From positions 134,547,989 through 134,611,988 of the forward strand of contig CP136068.1 of NCBI GenBank assembly GCA_032622095.1: DNA of 64,000 nt. The letters run 5' to 3'. Position 1 is the stretch's first letter; the number at the start of each line of letters is the position of its first letter. Origin of the DNA: Siphonodentalium dalli (taxonomy: Eukaryota > Mollusca > Scaphopoda > Gadilida > Siphonodentaliidae). Position numbers and translations under genes: made by a program. Shown here piece after piece: positions 9,360-21,901 of the stretch. The notes under the pieces were generated by a model that saw only the letters and a list, made by a program, of their open reading frames with translations, did not search any database and was not told the DNA's origin.

Positions 9360-11184
9360 AATCAAGCTAATAGTTCCTCTTCCGCACGAGATGCTGCACG
9401 TTGTGTTCCTCAGCGACAGCAACATATCAAGTTGTATTGCCCATTGGCCCAGTCAATAAACAAAGTATATGAGGACATACATATTACGTTTATATTTATT
9501 GCACATTCGATTAAATCATAGTGACAATCAATTATTCAGTTGAACAAGATAGGTTCCAGCGGCGGAGCCGCTTTCGCTCTTTGATGTGTCCGGGTTGCAT
9601 GAGCGTGTGAGCGCTTCCCGGTGTATTCCGATGTGGCGACACTCCTTTCATCGGTGCCGAAATATTTAGATTAGCGTTTTCATTATTTATACCGATAACA
9701 CAATGTCGCTGAAACACATTTTGGATTCCATTTACCTTAACTGGTCGAACGATAAATGAAAACGTTTGCATTCGGTCCTCGCCCCATGTAACGACTAACG
9801 AATTACACTGTTAGAAAAATCCCGTCGCTTTAACGGTGTCATATCACGCAACATCGCTGCCAACCTTGGACTGTTAAACATACGGTGAGGCTGTAGGATG
9901 TTCCACGGGACAAAACCGTTTAAGTAAATGACAGACTGTAATCATGCAGTAACTGTCAGACCGTTGTATTTTTACGGTTCAACACCGTTTAATTAATATC
10001 AAGACCGTAACTAATAAAGGTTAGACCAATGGTATTTTTTACGGGTTAACACCAATTGTTTGCTCTTAATTTGCTAATGTACCGTAGAATTCGCCAAGTT
10101 CCCATGGTGACAATATGATTTCCCGGTAGGCGTTACGATTCATATGTTATAGAATGGTCGAAACTATAGTATTATTAGTAACTGAAAAATACATCTTAGT
10201 TCTATTACGATCATAGTTCTGATGAAACGTAAATCCTCAATGCATAAAGTGATAGAAATACTTATGAATCTTTGCAGTTTGCAGAGGATCAAACTTGAAA
10301 AAGGCTGCGCACGCGTGATGTGTTCACCTTTCACTGACCACTGTATACATACATGTATGGCTGTAAATAAAAAAGAACGATACTAGTAATAGCTGATAAG
10401 CCAACGCATCACTATTCAGTTACGAGTAATACTAATTTCGGCCATTCTAAAACATGAATTGTCATGCCAGTTTAAGACCTAAAAGAACAAAGCTACATGC
10501 ATCCTAGTTAAAACTCAAATTTATGTACATGTAAAAGTAAAACATCTTAATGGCATACTTGTTGGTAACATGTAAGGCGTGCAATTGTCCAGTCACTTGT
10601 AAACACAGTTTTTGTTTTAACAGGTAAACCAGTACATCATGACAATATATTAATATATCAGCTAGTTGATATTGAAACATTCAAGACAACAGCAGATCAC
10701 GCAATAACTGTGCGCGATGACTGGGCGACAATGTTCTCCTATAGTAGGACATTTCTTTTTTCGATGAAATTTGACAGCATGATGTATACTGGTATCACAA
10801 CACTTAGTATCCATATACCAGTGAGTCAGCCAAATATAATTTGATAAGAACATCCAACCAATAGTTGACTCCCGGTCCGTAAGTTGTCGTAATACATGTA
10901 ACTGTGCGATAACATGGCGAATGACGACAATGTCTCATATCCACACGTTCCAATGAAAATTGATGAACATGGGATGAATCGGTCCGCGTAATAGTAATAG
11001 TTGTACTTGTAAGTTGGAATTGTAGATATGTGATCATCCGTCACTGCTCGGCGTCAGTTCATTGTTTACTGTGTTGTTGACATTTAAGCTCTTGTGAATT
11101 ACTCTGGTGTGTACATTATATCCTCTCATGTAAATGTACATGTACATGTAAGTGCTTTGAAACAATCAGACATTGCCAGTTTAT
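9360..11184. other. No gene recognised; short ACCGT-rich repeat patch
   Basis: Upstream flank of the PAN-like exon. At 9806-10040 there are repeated 'accgtt/aacggt' words and a CACTGTTA-like end, reminiscent of the ACCGTA-rich patch at 40255-40480, possibly a MITE remnant. Otherwise AT-rich without coding signal. No clear promoter motif is visible upstream of 9349. Confidence 0.4.
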
Positions 11185-11640
11185 GGGCGATTGAAAGACC
11201 AAACAGTGTTCAGAGGGAGGTAAAGTGGCAACATCTGAATGGGGAATTCAGTGTTAATTTTTGGGAAAAGATTGATCAAACCTTAAAAAGCGCAAGTGAT
11301 CATATCATACCTTACTGGAAAGTTTGAATACTTATCTAGTGACAACGCAAAGCGGAATTTTGATTTTTATCCCATGTTGGATATTATTGGACATTATTAA
11401 AAAGTAGGTCACCATTGTTTATCATTGATTGAAATATCTCCATCAAATGTCACAAAACAAAACATAAAATGAAAATTCTGCTTCGCGTCGTCACTATAGA
11501 TATATGATTAAACATTACAACAAGACATGAAGCATTATTCTACGGTTTGTAAATATTGAGTAATCCTGTCTTGAAAATTAACACTGAATTTCCCATTTAA
11601 ATGTTTCCACTTAATCTCCCTGTTAATTTAATCGCCAAAT
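11185..11640. repeat. Fold-back element (imperfect inverted repeat)
   Basis: The left arm (about 11185-11370) and right arm (about 11465-11640) are reverse complements with divergence: 'gaattcagtgttaatttt' pairs with 'aaaattaacactgaattt', and 'agtgacaacgcaaagcggaattt' pairs with 'aaattctgcttcgcgtcgtcact'. The centre is near 11415. Short ORFs in the arms are not conserved between them. Confidence 0.6.
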
Positions 11641-12500
11641 ATTCCAATTGACGTAAAAACCACCGTCGGCCAGGAATCAGCTAAAAACTTGTGTACACGA
11701 ATCATGTGGCTTTTCAACAAATCCCCGTTTATTGTGATTTGAACAAGATTCACGACCTCTGGGCGGCATGCTTTGGTCTTATTCGCCACGTACTTAACAA
11801 CTGAGTCATCGGGGCCCGCTTCAAGTTGATATTCCGTCATATGAATGTATGATCTAACTCATCTTAAGCGTGTCGCTAGTTCCTTGATGTTTGTAAGAGC
11901 AACAAATGAATATAGAGAATGACAAAATCACAAAAATAGTTATCATCTCCCACAGCCATCATGTTCCTGCATGCTGGTCATTTGATAAACTTTGAATGAC
12001 AGATGGCCAAAGTAAATGCAGACGCGCGATCCACATAATGGCAGTTCACAATTATAGCTGCCGGGTGATGAAACGTAATGTTATATATGATTATTAGTAA
12101 CATTTATTCGTCAACAAATAATAAGGTAACGAATGAAACAAAACACATAAAAACAGCAGAATAAAATACATACAACACCAGGCATTATCGCATAACTAAT
12201 TTCCGTGTTCTGTCCTGACATTCCGTGATTTCGAGTTGACCATAATTTATAACATTCGCGGATAACAGAGTTTATACTCTATAACATGAGACTAGACCAC
12301 TGCATATGACAAAGGCGTATTTTGGGAAAAAAAACATGCAAATTACAATGACTGATCTGTGTACCTTCAATCTGTGGTATATACAGACAGAGAATATATT
12401 CAACATACATTTTTTTTCAATGCGACATTGTACACCCATTTTGGAGTGAAGTCAAAGAATCACGAAAACACAGTAATCGCATTTCATTTTTCTTAAATTA
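11641..12500. other. No gene recognised
   Basis: AT-rich sequence. A minus-strand ORF at 11628-11840 (70 codons) has no recognisable motif. Confidence 0.45.
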
Positions 12501-12504
12501 ATAT

Positions 12505-13120
12505 CCTACTTGCATATGAAGAGGGTATAGATAATATATGTATCTTATATACATTGAATACTAACATTTCTGATGCACCTTGATTATTTTTTACTATTTT
12601 AACCACTCAATTTACCAGAATTATGGGATTTTTCTATCACAAACTTGGAACCAAAATCGGAAATAAAATAACTTTTCAGGTTTGGACCATTTTTTCAAGT
12701 AAAATGGAACTATCGTTTGGTATCAAAGCTATTTATTAATTTTATCTGACTTAAATGTTTCACACTGTGGTGTTTTAGACAAAATTACTCAAGATGGCTT
12801 GAAAAATGGCAGCCAAATTTAGTAAAAAGTTGATTTGTCACATATATTCCGAACATTATTCTTTGCTGTTCCGAAAAGGTAGCAAATTATGATTCACTTG
12901 GTTATTACACATGCTTCTGAATCGACTGACAATTAAATGTCATCTTCTGGTTGTCCCAGTACCTTGTGGCCCATGACAAGTTCATTTCAAGGGATGCGGT
13001 ATGGATTTCGTTGAAAACTTCTTTTGGAATTCTGTCCATGATTTTGAACGGAAATGGACAGAACCTTGAAGCGGAACTGAGATTGATCATATTATGTGGC
13101 TACTCTTGCCCATTAGCATC
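12505..13120 (-). repeat. Right arm of the large inverted repeat pair
   Basis: Diverged reverse complement of 5725-6310 ('cttatatacattgaatactaacatttctgatgcacc', 'gtttggaccattttt', 'agcaaattatgattcacttggtta'). About 130 bp further out, the minisatellite resumes. Confidence 0.65.
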
Positions 13121-13249
13121 ACAATTGGTTAACCTATAAATCCGTTTCCTTTATGTTGTATATAAAACACAATTAAGGTGGATAACAGTCTCACATTACC
13201 TTTCTATCGATTAACATAACATTGAGTTATTGTGGAAAGCGATAGTCAC

Positions 13250-14035
13250 CCAAAGGTACACCGGTACAACCCACCCATGGCCATATAGTCTCTCCATATG
13301 TACATAGACACCACATAAATTACCATGAGTCACTCGATTTATACACATACATATCACACATTACCATACTACCACATGTGGGTATACCCATACATCCAGC
13401 ACTGACCATCCAGTCGCGAGTAACCATACAAGCACACCAGGTATACTCATACACCTCACCCATTACCATATAGTCACTCCCGGCATACCTACATGTATTC
13501 ACTAGAATCATGAACATAGAGTAACCTCTGGTATACCTATTCGCCTCACCATTGGCCATACAGTCACTCCATAGCCATATCGCCACTCACGATATACATA
13601 TTACACACCCTACCCATGACCATATAGTCAGTCCTGGTATATTCGCCACATTCATTATCATACATCACTTCGTGTATACCTTTTCGCATCACCAGTGGTC
13701 ATACAGTCACTCCGTGTATATATAATTGCGACATCCATTGCCATATAGCCACTCAAGATATACATAATATACCCAACCCATTACAGTCCTTATAGATATA
13801 CCAATGTCCCGCACCGCGCACATGGCCATTCATACACCCCAGACTTGCATATACAACTCACTATGCCAATTCAGCCACTCGCTGTATGCTCAAAAACACA
13901 TTCGTGATCATACAGTCACTCCTAGTATACCAATTCATCTCACCATTAATTTTGCCATACTGTCACTCCACGTGTACATATTGGTCACACCATGGTCATA
14001 TATCCACTCAAGATATACATACACCTCTTCAAAAT
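13250..14035. repeat. Minisatellite, reverse orientation (third block)
   Basis: Units like 'ggccatatagtcactcc' and 'tatacctattcgcctcacc' match the 4931-5693 block in sequence and orientation, so the 5.7-13.2 kb block appears to interrupt one array. Confidence 0.8.
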
Positions 14036-14073
14036 AGGATACAATAAACTTAGTAAAAATTGTTAAAACTTTA

Positions 14074-14212
14074 AAACACTTCTTCAAATATTTCCGTTAT
14101 TTCGTCAAAAACACTTCTTCAAATATCTCCGTTATTTCGTCAAAATCACTTCTTCAAATATGTCCGTTATTTCGTCAAAAACACTTCTTCAAATATCTCC
14201 GTTATTTAGTTA
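14074..14212. repeat. Four tandem ~35 bp units
   Basis: 'cacttcttcaaatat.tccgttatttcgtcaaaa' repeats at about 14077, 14111, 14146 and 14181, with no unique spacers between copies. Confidence 0.9.
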
Positions 14213-14891
14213 ATAAAAATATTTTCTTATTTTAGGATCACATATCAAAATGAGAGGATATGGTGATATAGAAGGAGGCAATAAAGATATATATATGATA
14301 CCCTATCCTACGGAGGATCACATATTGTTTTATATCTACACCCGTGCGCATGGCCTGACCACATTACGTCCAACATTACGTCCATAAACAAGATGACCAT
14401 GTGTATACATAAACTTCGATATGTCTTATGTACAGATACAGATCATGGAGTATATGAAAATCACATGGTTACTCTCTTGCTGCTAATATTCTGCTAATTT
14501 ATCTGGTTATTCTCTTGCTCTTGATGAGGATTTCCAAGTTTCATCATTTGTATTTATACAAATCAGCATTTTTCCTAAATTGAAGGCATGTCTTGCCCTC
14601 AATTATTAATTCGTATCGCACATACATTTATTGATAAAATGACAGATTTTTTCGTCGGACGAGTGCTACAAATTGTTATAATATCACTTCTGTAAAAATT
14701 GCAGTGAAATTCAACTTTTCTCTGAATTTGATATAAAAAGATTTTTACCCCAAACATCACTCCTCTTGAGGAGATACAAGACCACTTCAATTGTCACAAC
14801 ATATCACTAGAATTATATCAAAATGTTGGTGATGGTCCAAATAAACTAAACAACATTTAATTGATACCATCTTGTTTAGTTGAGAAATATA
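14213..14891. other. No gene recognised
   Basis: AT-rich. 'aggatcacatat' occurs at 14234 and 14325, and 'ctctgctgctaat/ctcttgctcttgat' motifs near 14475-14525. No coding signal. Confidence 0.45.
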
Positions 14892-15355
14892 CGAGTATTT
14901 CGCGTGTGGGTTCACCCAATGTGTGCCGATCGGTGTATTGCTGTGGGGTCGGTGTAGAGCTGTTAACCGCGGGAATTCCCGTACGAGGGGTATATTGGAA
15001 AACGTGGTTTGTCAAAGCACAGAATGAAATTTTCTTAACAGTTTTTTTTTGCTTTAATCATCGAACAAAGGACCCAACAAACAGTAAGTGTGATTGCCTA
15101 GTTAATAATATCGCATAATCGCGTCCCTTCAATACTTTTATCACAGCTTTTGCCTCGAAAAAGGTAACATTCCTGTTTAAATCTCCATAACTTTTGCAAA
15201 CCAAGACCTTTACTTCGGGAAACCAATTGAAATTATAGGCAAATATATTGGGAATCGATTTGGGTGCGTAAACCCAACCATCAAAGCTATATTTCTTGGT
15301 GAAAATTTAGTTTGACGGAGGGCACTACCGAGAAAAAATGGCACGAATATAGCAA
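14892..15355 (+). repeat. Left terminal inverted repeat of the 14.9-17.8 kb element
   Basis: Reverse complement of 17353-17813. It carries a readable stretch VELLTAGIPVRGVYWKTWFV that is nearly unchanged in the other arm, which reflects arm identity rather than a proven protein. Confidence 0.75.
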
Positions 15356-15550
15356 TGAGAAAACATGGTATGATCGGGAAAAAGCTGTCAAAGACCGGAT
15401 GATAGCTGAAATTAAACCTTCATATATGCTGGTATTTTAACATGTTTAGGCGGTGTTATTCTCAGGACATTCTTCGAACATATATGGGACTGATTGATCA
15501 TGACTAAACATATCGTATAAACATTTACGTCAGGTGCAAATATCGTTTTA

Positions 15551-16722
15551 TTATGACTTAGCCATAGTTGCATTAGCTTTTAGAATTATGTTGGTCTCAA
15601 CGAGTCTTGTGATGATGTGTTGTATTATCTCGACTAATTCCGAAGATGCAGAAGATAAGACTGACTCCAAGTCATCGATTCCACAGGCCTCACAATCTTC
15701 TATAATTTCCAAACATCTTGATACTGCTTCTTTGTCCTTCTCCAGTGTTTTCCGTCTGTCTTCCAGAGTTGGCTCGGTCTCTCTTCCCCAACAATCAACA
15801 TCACCAAGAACGTTTCCTCTGCATATCTTTTTTCCGTCGACTGCTATCTTAACTATTTTTTTTCCAAACACATGTGCTACTTGCTGGATAACGTCTTGGC
15901 GAATACCAGGAAGATAATCCTTAGATTCTTGGTCTTTTTTAGATTCTTGGTCCTTTGTCATAAGGTTGAGTCTATGAGGTACGGCAACATTCAGCTTAGC
16001 TGTTAGAGGGTCATAGTAGTTTTTCTCTGTTAATCCTTGAGTTATGTCGCCAATGTGTTGAGGACCCCGCTTGAAACGAAGAAATTTTCCTCTAAATAGC
16101 CGATATCCAGCTAACCAGAACGTTTTGGTTTCTCTTGGAAATCGCATCATCGATGTAGTTGGCAAAGAAAATAACCGGACTAAGTCCAGGAATAACAAAT
16201 AACATATATTGTCTAAGGGCAGTGAGCCATGAGCGATCAGTCGATTCATCTCCATATACATATCGACATGCCCCTCACCTTCTAACTGTTGTAGCACTTT
16301 TGGCAGCAGGTCTGTTAGTTCCTCAATCTCAACTTCAAATTCCGTTTCGTCTATTGGGATACTACTGCCACTGGTATCGTCCATTGAACTGTCTTCTTGT
16401 TCATCAACTAGTTCTGATTCATAGTTTAGTTTTCGCTTGACAGGTGTGTTGAGTTTTTTTACATTCGATTTCACATTGACAATGAATATTGACTCGTCCT
16501 TAACATCGACCCTTCTCCCTTCTGAGACTAGGTCTGTTGGAATGACACCAGGATGAACTTTCAGCGCGTATTTCTCTGTCCCTGTTGCATGGTCCAAAAA
16601 CTTTTCCAAATAGCGCAACTCACATTGTCCGTGATCTGTGACATTGTGAATTTGTGATCTACAATATCACTCAGGTTCGTCAACTTTGATCCACAGTGAA
16701 AACATTTAAACGCCTGCACCAT
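15551..16722 (-). pseudogene. Element-encoded C2H2/'VDGKKI' protein, frameshifted
   Basis: ATG at 16722 gives MVQAFKCFHCGSK..., a CxxC-x12-H zinc-finger start. The frame then dies, while a second frame from about 16650 runs open to the stop at 15551 (355 codons in the long part), so at least one frameshift lies near 16630-16660. Landmarks in the long frame: an acidic low-complexity stretch, then a conserved-looking block LPLDNICYLLFLDLVRLF, then ETKTFWLAGYRLFRGKFLRF, then VKIAVDGKKI and GDVDCWGRETEPTL, and a C-terminal helical tail. This layout resembles a family of uncharacterised proteins I associate with repetitive genes in marine invertebrates; that is memory, not a search. The acidic DGKK and GDVD..GRE residues could belong to a nuclease/transposase fold (inference). 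Its position between long TIRs supports a transposon protein. An intron instead of a frameshift is possible: GTGAGT occurs at the break. Confidence 0.6.
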
Positions 16723-17352
16723 CCCCGAAACGATGAGAGAAATCACAACGTGAATGAATACTATGCCACTTACTTATATTGAGATCAATCAACTGGATTC
16801 AATGATTACGTGATATACGTCACAATGTGGATGGACCTGACAGAAACCCGAATGAAGGAGTTTACAAGTTAGTACAGCTACTGAGTGCGTTATATCACGT
16901 AATCATCGCAGCCTGTTGATTATTCTGTTTATTACATATACCAGCTAGAAATTTGGCAGCTTGGTGTTATGTGTGGTTTAAATTGTTGGGAACAACTTTT
17001 AAAAGACAATTTATGCACGAAATTTCACAAAAAGAAATTAAACGACAAAGGGGAAATTACGTCAATTTCGGCAGTGACAATATACATATATAGGCCTACC
17101 TGATAATTAACTGGGAAATCTGTATAAATCACACATATATACTAGATAGGTAATAAATACAATGTTGCATGTAGGTTATTACAGACATGCCATATCGATA
17201 TTAGATCAATTGCATATTCCAACAGATCATCGAATAAGGAAACAGCTGCTTTTAGTTCAAATTCCATTAAAATATCAATGAAACTGGAATGTCAATAATT
17301 TGCTATTTCCCGGACATTTGCGGTAAAACCGTAACTATCAGATGATTTTCTC

Positions 17353-17813
17353 GTGCTATATTCGTGCCATTGTTTCTCGGTAGTGCCCTCCGTCAAACTA
17401 AATTTTAACCAAGAAATATAGCTTTGATGGTTGGGCTTACGCACCCAAATCGATTCTCAATATATTTGCCTATAATTTCAATTGGTTTCCCGAAGTTAAG
17501 GTCTTGGTTTGCAAAAGTTATGGAGATTTAAACAGGAATGTTACCTTTTTCGAGGCAAAAGCTGTGATAAAAGTATTGAAGGGATGCGATTATGCGATAT
17601 TATTAACTAGGCAATCATACTTACTGTTTGTTGGGTCCTTTGTTCGATGATTAAAGCAAAAAACAGTCAAGAAAATTTCATTCTGTGCTTTGACAAACCA
17701 CGTTTTCCAATCTACCCCTCGTACGGGAATTTCCGCGGTTAACAGCTCTACACCGACCCACAGCAATACACCGATCGGCACACATAGGGTGTTAACAGAT
17801 ACACGAAATATTG
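17353..17813 (-). repeat. Right terminal inverted repeat of the 14.9-17.8 kb element
   Basis: Reverse complement of 14892-15355. It contains a minus-strand splice donor at 17624/17625 upstream of the pseudogene, so this arm probably supplied the promoter and 5' exon. Confidence 0.75.
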
Positions 17814-18229
17814 AAATACCGGCTTCATATGCTCAGAAAAATACTTGCCACGGTCACAGCAATTTACCAGCTGTTTGCAAGTTGTCGCGCAGAAGTGAAA
17901 CAAATGCTCTGTATCTCTGCCCTATCAGGGATAGACTAACACGGACACTATTTTCTGTTCCATGCCTTTTAGTTTTGTTTAAACATATTTTATTGCCATA
18001 TAATATATACATGTATATATACATACAACAATTGGGATTGGGACACAAGTGCCGACACTTAGATTTGTCCCGTTCCCAGATAAACAAAGAGGGGTTAGAG
18101 AGGCACCGACCGAATCGACTAGGCGAATATATAGTTGGTGTATTTATAATGTGTATATTCTTGGAGCGGGTTGGACATCGGTGGGGCGTTGTATGCAGAG
18201 CAATAATCTGCTATGTCATTTAGTCCTCT
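17814..18229. other. No gene recognised
   Basis: Spacer between the long-TIR element and the Helitron C array. It has a short TATATACATGTATATATACATA palindrome-like run near 18003-18028. No coding signal. Confidence 0.45.
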
Positions 18230-19756
18230 TCTACTATATATTTTGAGACTTCCGTATATATGTGTGTATATATGTGTGTGGGTACTTCATAGAATCGAAA
18301 ACGGCTGCGCGGATCGAGCTCAAATTTCGTAAATAAGTGTAAAAACCCACGGGGATCGTCGACGTCGCGTTTTGGACAAGCTCTGAGAACTCATTCTCCA
18401 CTCCCAATCATCAAAATCACCGCAAACGGCACTTCTGGGGTTAAGGCATCAATGATCTTTATATTGACCATATTTGGAGTCGTTAACCGACCAACGCTCT
18501 TTATTGCCATCGACGTTGCTAAACGGTTACCAATGCATATGAAACTACGGATGCAAAACGCGAAATGTATATATTTTGAGACTTCCGTATATATATGTGT
18601 GTGTATATGTGTGTGGGTACTTCATAGAATCGAAAACTGCTGCGCGGATCGAGCTCAAATTTCGTATATAAGTGTAAAAACACATGGGGATCGTCGACGT
18701 CGCGTTTTGGACAAGCTCTAATCACTCATTCTCCACTCCCAATCATCAAAATCACCGCAAACGGCACTTCTGGCGTTAAGGCATCAATGATCTTTATATT
18801 GACCATATTTGGAGTCGTTAACCGACCAACGCTCTTTATTGCCATCGACGTTGCTAAACGGTTACCCATGCATACGAAACTACGGATGCAAAACGCGAAA
18901 TGCATATATTTTGAGACTTCCGTATATATATGTGTGTGTGTGTACTTCATAGAATCGAAAACGGCTGCGCGGATCTAGCTCAAAATTCGTATATAAGTGT
19001 AAAAACCCACGGGGATCGTCAACGTCGCGATTTGGACAAGCTCTGAGCACTCATTCTCCACTCCCAATCATCAAAATCACCGCAAACGGCACTTCGGGGG
19101 TTAAGGCATCAACGATCTTTATATTGATCATATTTGGAGTCGTTAACCGACTAACGCTTTTTGCTGCCATCGACGTTGCTAAACAGTAACCCATGCATAC
19201 GAAACTACGGATGCAAAACGCGAAATGCATTTATCTCGATAAAAAAGGCAGAATTAACGTGTTGTGTGATTCTTATGTCTGTCGTTCCTAGGAACGGGGG
19301 AAATTTTCAATCATACCTCTTTTAGGGACGGGTAATGCGTGTTGTGTGAAAACAAAAAATGCATGTTGTGTTATTCTTATGTCTGTCGATCCTAGGAACG
19401 GGGGAAATTTTCATCAGGTCAGTTTTTCCGCCCGATGTACCTTAAATCATACCTCTTTTAGGGATGGGTACTGTACTGCGTGTTGTGTGATTCTTATGTC
19501 TTCTTCACCTTAATCGGGTAAAATAAGGTCTAATCGGGTAAAATACTGAAACACCAAAAATTTAATTAAAAAATTAATAAATAAAAATTAATTCAAAAAT
19601 CCAGTAAATTAAAAATGCACAATTAACTCATGTTATAAACCAAAAATTAATATTAACTCATTGAAAAAAAAAAAATTTAAATTAAAAAATTAATTTTAAA
19701 ATTTAAAAATTGTCATGTTTCTGACGAACGCCGCCAGTGGTGGGCTAACCTGCTAG
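18230..19756 (+). mobile_element. Helitron-like family C, copy 1
   Basis: TCTACTATATATTTTGAGAC start, three core units, long AT-rich tail, and the 3' hairpin CCGCCAGTGGCGG followed by GCTAACCTGCTAG. Non-autonomous. Confidence 0.75.
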
Positions 19757-20864
19757 TCTACTATATAATTTGAGACTTCCGTATATATGTATGTGTGTGT
19801 ATATATATGTGGGTACTTCATGGAATCCAAAATGCGTGTACAGATTGAGCTCAAATTTCGTATGTAAGTGTAAAATCACACTGACACCGCCGTGATCGCG
19901 TTTTGGAGAAGCTCACAGCACCCTTTATCCACTCCCAAATCACCGCAAAGGCACGGCGTGGGTTAATCAAGTGATTATTTAATGAGCGTTTGTTTTTGAC
20001 GCATCGTCTGTTTACCATTCAACGTTATTAGCATCTGCAGAGAGATATACGGGAACATTGAGTGGTTTCCTATGCGGGGAGATTTATTGGATGCCATAGT
20101 ACTCTTACAAAATCATTGTTATAGTATGTATGACACTTAGGTCAGGGCTTAATGGGGGTAGTTATAGGCATTGCTTCTCAGAAATCCCGGTTACAAACCA
20201 ACACTCACAATTTCGTATTTATTCAAACGTATATGGGAACAAGTGCTTTCCTATTTTAGAACGCAACACATGATTACGTCGCGTTGGTGATGGCGTTCAC
20301 GACGGGATTAATTGACTGTCCGCTCTTTGCGATGATGGGGTTCACGACGGGATTAACTTTGCGGGGACTATTGACCATCTCGTAAGGGTGGACAACCTCT
20401 GTCAGGGGCTGCTCAATGGCCACGGGCAGGTTAAAAAAATCATACCTCTTCTGGGTCTGGGCGTGTATAGACATGAGCGTGTTGTGTTCCTAAGAACGCG
20501 GAGCGTGTTGTGTTCCTAAGAACGCGGATCGGGTAAGTTTTTCCGCCCTAGGTGAGCTCAAACTTCGTATATAAGTGTAAAAACACACGGGGATCGTCGA
20601 CGTCGCATTGTGTGAAACATTCTTATGTCTGTCGTTCCTAGGAACGGGGGAATTTTTCATCGGGTCAGTCTTAACCTTCAAACGGGAACCCACAAATTAT
20701 ATATTGTGACCCCGACATGACCTTGACCTTGAAAATGATAAATTCAAGGTCAAATCGGGTAAAATATTGAAAAACCCAATATTAACTCATTGAAAAACAC
20801 AAACAAAACATAAAACATTGTCATGTTTCTGACCAATCACGCCAGTGGCGGGCTAACCTGCTAG
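19757..20864 (+). mobile_element. Helitron-like family C, copy 2, with foreign cargo
   Basis: Family C ends (TCTACTATATAATTTGAGAC...CTAG). The segment from about 19970 to 20530 is not shared with the other copies. It includes a stretch at 20127-20218 that resembles 61505-61615 and a minus-strand 66-codon ORF (20274-20474) containing two NPVVN repeats. It also carries a paired TTGACCTT/AAGGTCAA motif (20717-20755) like Helitron B, so the 3' half may be recombinant. Confidence 0.7.
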
Positions 20865-21901
20865 TCTACAATATATTTTGAGAACTACGTATATATATGT
20901 GTGTGTCTGTGTGTATATATGTGGGTACTTCATAGAATCGAAAACGGCTGGTCGGATCGAGCTCAAATTTCGTTTATATGTGTAAAAACACACGGGGATC
21001 GTCAACGTCGCATGTTGGACGAGCTCTGGGCACTCCTTGACCCTTAAAGTGCGACCTTCGTTTGGATAGATGGGTTTCGCTATCGATTCGCTCGCGATCC
21101 AAGAGGCGTAACTCTACAGTTTTTATATCTGTATATGTATATTTTTATATCCATATTCACTTCAAACTGCTAAACACGTTGAGACAAAACTTGCTAATAC
21201 CTCGCAAAATATAGAATTTACATTTTCTGATATATTCATTTTTTGTTACGTCTGAAAATTTTAGTCTATTTCCGATACATTCAGATTTTAAAGCTATAAA
21301 CTTACACCCCTCAATTCGTGCTAACTCACGCAGCTTATATGGCTGCTGAAATTTAAGTAAATACGAGGCACTGTGATACGTCCCCGAATCTGACGGGACT
21401 TCCACTGCCTTGTCCTTTGACCATTTCGTAAAGGTGGGGTCACCCTCAAGCCGTGATTGCCAACAACAACGACATTGTTGGCGAGAAAATAATTAGTTAA
21501 AATTACTAAATACACGCAATCCTATTTTCTCCTTACGCAATGTGAGAATCTTCGGGTGGCTCCCAAGCCGTGAATGCCAACAACAACGACCCGATGCCGT
21601 GAATGCCAACAACAACGATATCGTTGGCATACCTCTTTTAGGGACGGGTATCATAATTCCTCTTGATTAAAAAGACAGAATTAACTCATTAAAAACTGCG
21701 TGTTGTGTGATTCTTGTGCCTGTCGTTCCTAGGAACGGGGGAATTTTTCATCGGGTCAGTTCTTTCCGCCCGATGTAACTTAAATCTTTTAGGGACGGTA
21801 CCATAATTTCTCTTGATTAAAAAGGCACAATTAGCTCATTGAAAAGCCAAAAAAATGTCATGTTTCGGACCAACGCCGCCAGTGACGGGCTAACCTGCTA
21901 G
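20865..21901 (+). mobile_element. Helitron-like family C, copy 3, with foreign cargo
   Basis: TCTACAATATATTTTGAGAA start and CTAG end with family hairpin (CCGCCAGTGACGG, one mismatch). Sequence from about 21035 to 21640 is unique in the array. It includes three copies of a 'gccgtgaatgccaacaacaacga' motif (about 21451, 21571, 21598) and a minus-strand 82-codon ORF of unknown nature (21157-21405). Confidence 0.7.

Larger units (their letters stand above)
14892..17813. mobile_element. DNA element with ~460 bp terminal inverted repeats
   Basis: Left (14892-15355) and right (17353-17813) arms are close reverse complements over about 460 bp, sharing 'gtgtgccgatcggtgtattgctgtgggtcggtg', 'ggacccaacaaaca|gtaagt' and 'ggagggcactaccgagaaa'. 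Between them on the minus strand lies one damaged gene (15551-16722). Outer boundaries are fuzzy; on the right, TTAACACCCTATGTGTGCC suggests a possible TTAA junction, but the left side reads TTCACCCAATGTGTGCC. The right arm read on the minus strand has a good splice donor (GTAAGTATG, exon end 17625), compatible with a transcript starting in the arm. I cannot assign a superfamily. Confidence 0.7.

Noticed and set aside
14074-14212. CRISPR-like regular repeats
   Set aside because: The ~35 bp units are contiguous, with no unique spacers, in a eukaryotic context without cas genes.
14861-15118. Independent gene in the left TIR (85-codon ORF)
   Set aside because: The same peptide is encoded by the right TIR, so its similarity reflects inverted-repeat identity. 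No known domain.
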